A stretch of 64,000 nucleotides of DNA from positions 1 through 64,000 of the forward strand of contig NZ_BAGJ01000135.1 of the NCBI RefSeq assembly GCF_000308775.1, read 5' to 3'. Under the pieces are notes generated by a model. It worked only from the letters and a program-made list of their open reading frames with translations, was not told the origin of the DNA and made no database searches. Positions 13,601 to 25,600 of this stretch are shown piece by piece (position 1 is the first letter of the stretch; each line of letters begins with the position of its first letter). Source of the DNA: Nocardia testacea NBRC 100365. GTDB lineage: Bacteria > Actinomycetota > Actinomycetes > Mycobacteriales > Mycobacteriaceae. Position numbers and translations under genes: made by a program.

Positions 13601-16600
13601 GTGGGCATTTCGTTCCCACGCACCGCGGCCAGAGCGAACTCGCTGAAACTTGTTCCGGCCTCGTCGAATTCGAACCAAGTCGTTGTCGTTCCGTCCGGCC
13701 GGCGATCGACGCCGAAACGGTGAGCCATGTAGCGGAGCCGTTCCGCGACAACGCTTTCGGAATATTCAGTAAAGCCGGTCGGCGTCACCGGGCCGACGTC
13801 GGATACCTCGAAGCGAAGTGTCCGAGCCCCGCTGGTTCCCGACTTCGTCGCCGAAGCCATCCCGCCACGCCGCGCATGTGTGTACATCGACACCAAGTTC
13901 GAACCGAGAGTTTCGATGGAACGCGTTTGGTCCGGGTTGGCCCAATCGGCAACGAACCGGCGGATATCCGCGTGAGCGGAGGCGACGGCGTGCTCCCTGC
14001 CGGTCGAGTCCTGATCAGCGGCCGTGGTCAGCTGTAGTTGGTTGGTGCCGACCGGAGCGGCGCGGTCGGTGGGCGAGTGCGGCGCGCCGGGTTCCCGGTA
14101 TCCCAGTTTTGTGGGCGGAGCGGCGGGGCGAGGGTCTTTCTGCGCCGCGTAGGTTTCCGGCGAGCCGAGGTGAAGAAGCACATCGGATTCCCACGAGCCG
14201 AATCCTCGGTCCGCGTCATAGACCTCCGCCAGATCGGTGACGAAGGTTTCGTCCCCGAGGCCGAGGCGGCGTGCGACGTCGTCGACCACCTCCCGCACAT
14301 CTGGCCGGCCACCCCACATCGCCACGGTTCTGGTGGCGAATCCGGCGTCGGTCAGTCGCTCCGCCAGTGAAATGCCATAGGCACCGGTGACTTGCGACCA
14401 CATCCGCTGTTGCCTGGTGAGGTGATCCAGGCCGACCAGGATCGCCATCTTCGCGCCCGGTACCCGCATGGTATCGGTGATGACCTGCGCCATCAGCGAT
14501 TCGCGTACGTCACGCAAGGGCGACCCCCTCCGTGAGGAGGGTCGTTCCACATCGAACGGAACGATGGTGATCCCGGCGGCGGCCATGGCCTTGACTGCGT
14601 CGGCCCACCTGCTGCCGAAGCCCGGACCGCATTGGATCCCGGTCAGGTCGACCTGCTCTCCCGCGTTCAGGGCGTCGAAGACCGGATTCGGAGGTGCTTC
14701 GATGCCGTAGTGGGTGACGCCTGCGGCCCGCAACGCGGCCGCCTGTTGCTCGAGGAATTCCGGTCCTGCCGGGTTGGTGTGGGTCTCGCCGAACAGCACG
14801 ATCTGTGCGTCGGCGACCAATTGGGCCATATTCGCCGGCTGCCGGGCGAGCATGGTGTGTGCCAGCAGTTGGATATACGGAGGATCCTCGGCGAACTGGT
14901 CGGCGAGCATCGACTCTGCCGGGGCAGCGACGGACGACGTGTGCGTATCCGTCGCGGTGCCGAGTTGTTCCGAGTCGACCGGCCCGCGAGGATCGGTAGC
15001 GATCATGAGTCGGTCGAGCTCACCGACAGCGGCCAGGGCGGCTCGATGGCGTTGTTCGACGGCTGCGGCCCGCTGTTCCAGCTCGGTCGATCGGTCTGCG
15101 CTACCGGTCGCCTCCCGCATCAGCCAGGATTGCAGGGGTGACGGATCGGGGGCGCGTGGGTCCGGGTCGTGGGGGATGGTGTCGATCAGCGATCGGTATT
15201 GCCGGGAGCGGTCCTCCGGTGACGTGTGCTCCAGCACGGTGATCAGCGCATCGAGCCAATCGATCTGTTTCGCCAGCGATTCGTACTGCCGAGCCGATCG
15301 TGCGAGTTCGTGTTCGTCGCTGTCGTCGACCTCGTCCATATACTGGCCGGCGTCCCGCATGTGCTCGAACAATGCGGCGTACACCAGGTGCACCTGGTAG
15401 ACGGCCGGCCCGCCGAGACCGTCAAGCATTCGGACGGCCTCGTCGTGGCGGGCGTTGCCTCGGGCCGCTGCCTCCACCGTGGCCGCGACCGAGCTGACGG
15501 TGGAAAGCGCGGATTGCCAGCGAGTTTCGTTCTCGGCGTCGGCGCGAGTGCGCGCCATCGCGGCGGCGGCGTCCGCCATTTCCTCGACCGCGTGCTCGAA
15601 CTCTGCCAACTGCCGGGTCCGCTCGGTCGCCGGCGTATTCGCCTGCTCGGCCGCCCGCAGTTCCGCGAGTCGTGTTCGAATATTGGCGACCGGTATCGCG
15701 GCGGCCGGCGGATCGTTGTTCGGCGGCGGTCGACGTCCCGCGTCGTCCGACGGCCTGCTGCCGATGCGGTCGTCACTGCTCTCCGCCGGGTTCTCCCGTG
15801 CCCGGCTCGTTGCGCCAGGGTCCCGGTCGCTCGATCGTCCGCGGACCGGCGCATTCGTGCCGTCGAGTGCGGCACCGGGCTCGTGTTGAAGGGGAGCGAG
15901 AACGCCTGCGGCGCGTTCGAAGTGGGCGAAGAATGCGCGGTCCACCCGGGGAAACGACTCTCGGAAGAATTGCTGCCAGGTTTCGCGGTCGCGGATTCGG
16001 GCAATGGTTTTGCCGCCCAGGCCGGGGTCGGGTATGCGGGGGACATTGTTGTCGTGGACGAAGATGACGCCGTCGAGCTGGGTGACATAGAAGGCGTGGG
16101 CAATTCCGTCCCGTTCGACGACGAAGACCGCACTGTGCCGCGGATTGCCGGGATCGAGCAGGCTGTCGATTTCACGATCCAGGCGCTCGGCAAGCGCCTC
16201 ATCGGCATCGACGATTTCGGCGAGACCGGTGGTGAGTCCGGTGACGAGGTCGTCCCAGCTCTCCGCGTCCTGATGTGGGATGAGCGCATCGTCGAGTCCA
16301 TCGGCCCACGCGGCCCGGACGGTCGAGCCGGCGCATGCGACGACGTGATCGGGGACGGCAACGGCCGGCTCCTGCGTGGCGGGGCGCAGGAATCGGCCCG
16401 TAGTGGTGTAGCGGGTGGTTGCGAGCTTGCGCGTCGCGCTGCGGCTGTGTGTGACGGCGACCTCGCCGGCAGGAGGTGTCGCGTGGTATTCGACCGAATG
16501 CTCGATGGTGTTCTTGCCGTTGGCGAAGACGATGCGGCGGACCGCGACCGTGCTCTCGGCGATCACGAGCTGCGTGCCGCGGCCTCCTTCGCGATCCATG

Positions 16601-19600
16601 GCTTGTTCGTCGTCGGTCCATTTCGGCAGTTTCGCGGCGACGCCCGGGGCGATGTCATTGGTGACCGCGAGGTGCACCTGGTAGTCGTCTCCGGTACCCC
16701 GAAACGCCAGATCGAGGACTTCCTCCGGGGCCAGGCCCGCCGACGAGGCGTTGCTGTACAGGTGCTTCTTCGCGTTGGTGACCAGTTCGCTCACCGCTCG
16801 CATGATGCTGTCGACAATGCCGCCGGAGACGTCCGCCTCGTATTCCAGCATCCGTGCCTCGACGGCGTTGCGAATCCGGCGAACCTCCCGCTGGTACGGC
16901 GGTGGCTTTCCGGACTCGGAGTCGCCGAACATCTCCATCAAACGTTTGAGATCGTCTTCCTCCGAGGATCTTTCGACCGGTGGCTCGGCGGCCCGCTCCA
17001 CTGGACCCGGCGTGCGCCCCAGCCGCCACTCGACCCGCACATAGCTGTGGTCCCCCGTGATGTCGACGAGATCCACGTGCACCGCGTCGGCATCGAACTC
17101 GGCCCGGAGAGATATCTGCCCTTGCCCCCACCGAATCGACGCACCGACAGCCGCGGCGATCTCCCGCACGTACGCCGGATCCGACCAACCCTCCAGCAAC
17201 TCGACGATCTGTCGCTCCACCAGGTCGGCCTGTGCCTCGTTACCGGCGGTGAGGTCGTCGAACCGCAGACCCGAATCGTCGGTGTTCAACGCCTTCGCGC
17301 TGTCCGGCGACGACGGATCGGCCGAGGTCTCCGACGGTCGACTGCCGATGCTGTCCGGTGCGGATGGGCCTGCCCGGTTGGCCAATCGCTCCGATCGTTT
17401 CGGATGCCAGTAATAGCCGAGTTCCGCGGCCACCGCGAGAACTTCGCGCCCGCGCGCGGTATCCGCGCCGATCCGGCCGCGAAGTACGGCGCTGACCACC
17501 GGCTTGTGCAGGCCGGTACGTTCCGCGATGGCTGCTTGTGTCGGTTGCGCAGCAAACTGTCCGGGGACGAACCGATCGCCGACGAATCGACCGGGGGTGA
17601 ACCTGGTCGCGATGAAATACGGGTCGATGGCCTGCTGCAGCGCTGGTGCGAGCGGTTCGCCGTGGGGCGTGTAGCCCAGCCATTGCGCCGCGGCGAGAAC
17701 TCGTTGCTCCTCCTCCGAATATGTCGGCTCGGTACGGCTGAGGGTGACGTTGACCGTATCGCGGTGAACGCCTGCAATTTTCGCGACGTCGGCTTGAGTG
17801 GCCGGTTTGGCCAGATCTCGACTGGTGCACTCGAGGAATAGTTCCGCCGATCGTGCGATATGGCGGTGGGGTGGGTGGTTCGAGTCGGATCGGTCCAGGT
17901 AGGCGGTCACCTTCTCCCGCGTCAGGTCTCCTGGATGCACGTCCATTGCACTGGCCAGGGTGATGCGGAGCGCATGCACATACTCGACGTCGACCTCGCG
18001 GTCGATATGCCGCCAGTAGCCGATACGGTCGGCGGCTTCGTGGACCCGGAGCGCGACCTCCGAGTCTGCCCGGATCTCTCCCCGGAACACCTCGCTCACC
18101 GTCGAGGCCGCCACGTCCGCTGCCTCGGCCACCGCACGCTGGCTGGGTTGTGTCGCGAACTCCGACGGTGTGAATCGGCCCGCGGAGTAGTCGCCGGGGA
18201 CGAATCTGCGAGCGACGAACATCGGGTCGACCGCGTCCAGCAGTGCGGTCGCGACCGGATAACCCAGCCACAGTGCTGCAGCCAGGAGACGTTGTTCTTC
18301 CTCCGTGTACGCAGGTTCGTCCTGGTCGAGGAGCATGGCTGTGCGCCGGTTCACTCCGGCCAGCCGGGCCACATCCGACCGCGACGGCGTCGCGGCTGCC
18401 TCCGACTCGTCGAGTTCGAGGAACAGTTCTGCCAGCTCCACGAATCGGACGATGTTCGTGTCCGCCGCCATTTCGCCGGCCAGTCGCAGTTCGGCCAGCG
18501 GATCTTCGGCGGACGGTATCGCGATCCGATCGTTATCCCCCAGCGCTAGCAGACTCTGTAGGCGAGCCATGACGGACTCGGTCGGGCCCTGCTCCACGCA
18601 TCGGCCGAGCCATCGCATCAACGCTGTCGGATTCCCGTCGGCAAGAAGTCCCCGCCAGCCGCGCCCGTCGAGGAGTTCGAGTCCGGCCTGCGCCGTGCGG
18701 ACCGCGGTACGCAGTGAGTCCTGTTGTACGGCAGCCGGGTCGATTGCCAGTATTTCGGAGAGTCGGGTACGCAGGATCTGCACCTGCAGCACACCGAGCG
18801 GCCGATCGGGACGGACTGGATCGGCGTTGTCGGTCACCGATTCGACCGGCGCAGCGGTGCCCGCCGGGGACTGTGATTCGAGTACCCGGGTGGCGTCCCA
18901 CCACCAATAGCCGAGTTGGGCGGCGGCAGCGTGGACCTTGCGTCCCCGCTCGCTATCCGCCGAAATTTGTCCGTTGAGAACCCGGGTGACAGCCGCCCGG
19001 TCGACACCGGACAGCTCACTGATCTGTGCCTGCGTCGGCTGAGGCGCGAAACGTGCCGGAACAAAGTTCCCTGCCCGGTATGTCGGGGGCGTGAACCGCT
19101 GCGCGACGAACTCGGGGTCGACGGCATCCCGCAGCGCGGCCGGAAGCGGCTCGTCCAGCCACTGGGCGGCAACAAGGACTCGCTGTTCCTCTTCGGTGTG
19201 GGTAGGTTCGTCACGAGCCAGGACCTTGTTCACGGTCCGGCGGTTCACACCGGCGAGCCGTGCAATATCCCGGTGCGTCAACTGCTGATCCAGTTCCCAC
19301 CCCGCGAGATCCAGAAACCGATCGGCGAGCTCGGTCAGGCGCACGGTGTCCGGTTCGGCTGCTGTCATCGCCCGTCTACGCAACCCCGCTCGTACCGTCG
19401 CACTGTCCACAGCGCTCGGCTCCAGACCGAGTATCCCGGCCAGTTCGACACGTAGAGTGTGAATCTGGACGAAGTCCGCCGCGTGGGCGCGTGCGTGCCA
19501 GAATCCGAGCCGGTCTGCCGCTTCGAGAACCCTTCGACCGCGATCGGAATCCGCATCGATCTCGCCCGCGAAAACTGCGCTGACCGTCTTGGTGTCGACC

Positions 19601-22600
19601 CCGGCCATACGAGCCACCCGCGCGGTGGAGGGCTGCAACGCGAAGTCTCCGGGGATGAACTCGCGACCGTCGAACCGTGGTGGTTTGCAACGCGTCTGGA
19701 CGAAACCGGGGTCAATGGCTTTGCGGTAGTCCGCGGGTGTCGGGTATCCGAGCCACTGTGCCGCGATGAGCACACGTTGCTCTTCCTCGGTATGGGCCGG
19801 TTTGCCGCGGCGTGCATAGCTGCCGAACACATTCGAGACCGTGCCCTCGTCGACGCCGGCCAATCGCGCGACATCGGCAGCCCGTGCCTGCCGATGGGCC
19901 TGCGACGCGTCGAGGCCGAGGAACAGCTCCGTCAGCGACAGCAGGCCCCGGAGCGCCGTTTCGCCCGTGGCTTCCGCGATCACCCGCAGTACCGACAGCG
20001 GATCGCCGGACTCGAACGGTTGCGTCGCACCCCATCCGGCAGGTTCCAGCAGCTGAGTCAGCTCATGCTCCAGGGCATCGCTCGCAACGGCGGGGTCGAG
20101 CGCCATTCGGCGATGTATCCACGCCATGACATCGCCGAACTGCCCTGTTCCCGCGATTCGGCGCCAGCCCTCGCGGTCCAGAGCGCGCAAGCTTCGTTGC
20201 ACGACCCCGAGGCGCTCACGCAGTGCGTTCTGTTCCATCGACCTCGGGTCGACGCCCCAGCCGTCGGACAGGGCGGCGCGCAGGGTGGCGATGCCTTCGA
20301 TGCCGAGGTCGGCTCGGGAATCTGTGGCCGACGAAGCCGGATCGACGGATGGCGTCGCGAGCGGTTGGTGGTCGGTAGTTGTGACTGCAGCCGTGAGCCG
20401 GGACAGCATGAAGACGTGGTGTGCCGGGCGATTGTCCTCGTCCCAGAACTGGAGCAGTCGCTCGCCGTCAGTGGTATCGAAGAGCCGATCGAGCGCCTCG
20501 ACCAGCTCGGACAAATGCGACACGGTGGACAATTCGGCCATTCGGCGGAGCTCGCTGGTTGAGTAGCCTGTTCCACTGTCTGTAACTGTGTGTAAATGCG
20601 AAACGCTCAATAGCTGTCGCAATTCCGCGTCCAGGCGTTCGCCCCTGCTGAAAAGCTGATCCCGGAGATCCGACGGCACCGATCCGTCGTTTATGGTTAG
20701 AGCTGTCGCGGCTTGAATATCGTTGTCCAGCTGGACGCGCTGCCCGATCCAGAGCCCGAGCCGGGAGGCGGCTCCCGCGCGAACAGCTGTAGCAAGCTCG
20801 TCCGAACTCATCGCCCGTAGCTGGGCCCGCACGATATCGAGCGCCTGACGCACTGATCCGATACGGATCACGCCGGGATCGATGGCAAGCAGTGTGGCGA
20901 GGTTCGCCCGGGCATCATCGTAGGTGCCTCGCAGCTGCTCCATAACCGCAGGAGTTTCCGAAACCCACCCTGCCGGGTTCGGACCGAGCCGCGCGACGAT
21001 CGCATCGCGGGTATTCGCCGCCGGGCTGGCCACACGGTGGCGCGTGTCATCACGGCTCAGTTCGACCACCAGTCGCGATGTGGCTTCAATCAGTACCTGC
21101 GCTGTCTCCCGGTGGGAGCGCAGACCCAGAATCTGCGTCATCTCGGTCGGGCGGGCGCCTCCGAAGAACGCCTTTCCGCAGTAGATGCGCTCCTGGTGCG
21201 GAAGTACTGCGATTGCCCGGAGCAACGCCCCGAGGTCGCCGTTCATCGCAGCGGCCACTTGATCCGGCACTCGCCCGCGGACGGCCTCCAAAAGCTCTGT
21301 ATACCGTAGTGAACCCGGAAGCGGAAGGTCGTGGCCGACGTCGAATATCGGGCCACGAGTGAGGTATTCGATCAACTGGCGCGGTACGTGCTGCCGCAGT
21401 ACGCCACGGACATTCCCCATCGACTCCCAGACCTCAGGGAGTGCCAGACCCTTCAGATAGGCAAGTTCGGCGTACTGCCGGGAGGCCTCGGGCAGCCCAG
21501 TAATCGCCTCGAGTAGCGCAGTCAGATCGCCATCCGCGGCCGACCACACCTCGGCGGGAAGACGCCGCTGCGCCGCTCGGGACAACCGGGCGTACTCATC
21601 GGATCCGGCCGGCGGAAGCGTATCGGCATCGGGGTGTACCTCGATCGGATCCGCCATCCGGGTTACCAGCATCCGGGGAACGTCGCGGCGCAGCGCCCGA
21701 ACGGCGACCCGGTCGACCTCTAGTTCGGTCGCAACCCGCCCGAAGGGGAGGTTGTTCAGGTAGAACAGCTGCGCGAAGTGTCGCTGCTGCTCGGTCGGGA
21801 GTTGAGCGATCGCGTAGAGCAGCGCCTCGAGATCGCCGGCCATCACCTCTCTCAGTTCCGGGGGCATCTGCTGCTGTACTGCTTCGCGCAATTGCGCGTA
21901 CTGAGCCGAATCCGGTGGCGGCAGACCATCGAGCCCGAGCCATTCGTAGGTGATTCCGTCGACCAGGTCGGCGATGGCGAGGTCTTCGTCCTCCGCGAGG
22001 TCATTCGGGTCGTCGTCACGGTCGAACTCCGGACCGTCGTGGGGCCGACTGCCGACCGGCCTGAGTTCGTCACGGCGCGTTTCGTTCGATATATCCCCGG
22101 TGGCACCCGATATGACCGGTAGGGTCTCGCCCAGGCCCGGCAGCCCAGCGAACGCCGATTCGACATCGGCCACCATGTCGGCGGAGGCGACGGGTTGCTG
22201 GGATTGGGGCAGCCTCTCGGCCTCGGGGGCTTGCGTGCGCGACCCGGAGACGACGGGTTGCCGGGATTGGGGCAGCCTCTCGGCCTCGGGGGCTTCCGTG
22301 CGCGGTCCGTCGACGAGGTTGCCGTCCCGGTCGAACTCGATGGTCTCGAACAGCCTCTCGCCGGCGGGTATCCGGTTGATGAATACTTCCTGTTCGCGGC
22401 GCCAATCGTCGAATCCGACGGCCTTGTTCAGCAAGGTGCGGCGGTTGCGCAGATCGCGCGGACCGTAGTCGTTGTCGCTGTTGCCGTCGCGTGACGCGGC
22501 CAGGTCGACGACGACCAGGTTCGGTTCGTCGACCGAGGTGCTGTCGTTGACCAGCAGCACCATATGGTCGTCGGCCTCGGTGCTGGTGCCGCCGGCTCGG

Positions 22601-25600
22601 GTGTCTTTCCATTTGTAGACCAGGACGGTGATTCCGCCGGGTCGTGACTTCAGCGATTCGACCACCTGATCCAGCGATCCGGTCTCCTCGAGCCCGGCGC
22701 CGAATATCTCGCGCACCTTTTCGCGGCCGTATCCCGCGAGGTCGGTCGGCGGGACCTGGAAGCGGCCGGCATTGTCGGGGCACAGCACTCGCATTCCGGT
22801 CACGGCATTGTTGACGCAACTGTTGGGGCTGCGGCGATGGATCTGCATGACCGAATCGAGCAGCGCCGAAAGTGCCAAGTAGCGTGACGCGGCGGCAACT
22901 ATGTCGTCGGCTGTCACCTCGTCGGCATCGCTGTTCTGCGTGTCGGACTGCTGAGCAGCGACATCCCGGGATGTTTCGGGCCGGATATCGTGGCCGACCG
23001 GCCCGGGATCCGCGGCAAGCGAGGCAGGATCGTCGCGTGCAGCGGATTCGGCGATGGTCGCGGCGGGCAGGCGGTCGCCGACCAATTCACCGAGGATGTC
23101 GCGGGCGATGCCGGGGTTGATGCTCGCGACGGGATAGCCCAGCGCTGCGGCGAGTGCGTCCCTCGCCTCGGTCAGCGCGGGATCGAGTGTGCGCATACCT
23201 TCGGCACCGTCGACCGCGGCGATCGGCAGACCGAGTTCGGCGGCGAGCCGATCCCGCAACGGCATCATATGGTCCAGCGCCTGCTCGTCGGTGAACAGCG
23301 CACGCTGCAATGTCGTCGCGGGGGCGGTGGCCTCGACATGTTGCCGTAGTGCCTCCGCCGCGGCGGGCGCGATACCGGTCCGCTGCAGCAGCTCGCGAAT
23401 CGGGTCGAGGGAACCGCTGCGTTCGAGTGCGGCGATCTGGTCCGCGACTGCCGGGGCCGGGACTCCCAGCAACCCGGCCAGTCGTGCGGTTCGATCCGCC
23501 GACCCGTCCGGGCGGGTGAAGTCGACGTCGTTGCCGTACTGCCCGGTCTCGGCCTCGGCGAGGGTGAGGGCTGGCATGATGGTCGAGAAGGCGTGATGCC
23601 GGACGAAATCCGCGGTGGAGTGCCGCAGCGCCCGCTGCTGTAGTTCGGGCACCAGCTCACGGACGGATTGGCGTGCCTCGACCATCGCGTCGTGGGTCCG
23701 GGGCGTGGGATCGGCGGCGTGCGCGGCCACGGCCTGTTCGTAGTGGACCACCGTCTCACGTACACCGCGCAGGTGCATGGCGTTGCGGATCAGCGCGTCC
23801 TCGGGCGACATCACCACCTGCGCGCTGCCGAGCTGACCGTTACGTGCCGTGCGGTTCTTGGCCTGCTCGTGGATGTAGGACTGCTCCGGCGCCTCGGTCA
23901 TCCAGACGTGCATACCGCCCATGGCCTTCACCGCATCCGATACCGAGATGTCGACGCCGCGCTGGCCCTGCCGGTTGATCACCAGGATCTTGCCCTGCTC
24001 ACCGGCCTCGTCGAAAACTTTTTGCAACTGGGCTTCCCAGTCCGCACCCCAGCCGACGATCCGCTTGGCGTCGACCGCTTCGATCACATCGCGTGGCACC
24101 CCGGCGCTCACCAGCGCCTCCACCTGCCGGGCGACAAGATCGTTGCGGTGACACAGGATCTCCTGGAACCGTCCCGCACCCCCATCCCGTATCTCGTTCG
24201 CGTACTCGGCGATCGTGCGCAGCTTGGCATGGGTGCTTTCGGCCACATCGTGCTGGCCTTCCACCAGCCGATGCGTCTGTGACCGTCCGACCTCATGCGC
24301 CGGTTCCAGACCGTAGATCTTCTGCAGCACCGGGTTCAGGTCGGTGAGCGTGCCGGACGCACCGGTTACTTCATCGAAGAAGGATCCCTCTCCGACACGG
24401 TAGATTTCGACCGAATCGATGCGTTTGGCGGATTCCGCATCCGCGCGCACCACGATCTGATGGTCCTCGGCCTTCTCCCCTCGGGCCTCGGCCGCACGGA
24501 GCTCCTTCGCCTCGATGGCCTGCGCGAGGCTCGCCTTACCCGGCTCCGCGCTCCACCGGGATTCGCTCGAGGTCTTCGGGTTCCGTTGCAGCCCGTGCTC
24601 GGCCTGATCGATGATGACGATCTTGCCCGCGTCCATTTCGTAGTGGACGCCTACCCGGACGAGAAATTCGGCGTTGGCGGCGGTTTCCAGCCGGGAGGCG
24701 CCCATCCCCTCCAGCCAGTTCCGGCCGTCCGGCAGCGCCTCGACCTTTGCCCGCCCCCCGGCAGTGAGCTCGGGCTGACCGTCGTACCAGTACATGATCT
24801 CCGGTGTGCCGTCGGCCTGCACGCCGATTTCCTCGGCGATTCGCCGGAGGCCGAAATCTTCGTGCGACAGCGACCCGTCCGCCAGCGCCTCGGTGAGGAA
24901 TTTGTGCGCACCGAACACCTGCCGGGCCGTTTCCTCTGGAGCCTTCTGCTCGGGACCTTCGGACCGCAGGAACTGCCGCTCGCCGCGGTCGATGATTCCG
25001 TCCATCTCGTCGATCAGCACATGCCGCGGTGGCTCGATGCCGGCATTGCACAAATGCCCGACGGTTTCGCCGGTCGCGACCACGATCGCCGGCCGGCCCT
25101 GCGTGATCGGCCCGAATCCGTTCTCCTGATCGGCGCGGAATACGTCGATCCCGAAATCGGTCATCAACTTCTGATTCGTGGAGTCGGTCAACAACTTCTC
25201 GTACGTGACGACTTCGCGATTGGCCAGCCCATCGGTCGTTGTCACGAGCAGAACCGAGCCATGGTGCACCGCACGTTGTATGGCGGTCGCCATGAATACC
25301 AGCGATTTGCCCTCGCCGGGTTTCATCTCCACCGGGCGCGATTTCATCGCGTAGACGGCTTCGGCCTGCTCGACCCGCAGCACCATGCCGCCCGGCACTG
25401 CATCACTGACCGTGCCGCGCCGGATGACCTCCACTGTCGCCAGCATCGACTGGTGCTCGTCGCCGCCGTGTAATCCGGCCTTCAGCACATCGTCGGGAAG
25501 GTTGGACAGACGCAGACCTTCCGGTACATGCTCGGCGGAGGCCTGGTGGAAGTCGATCAGCAGATCGACCGCCCGGTCGCGGTCACTGCGTGGCAGACCG

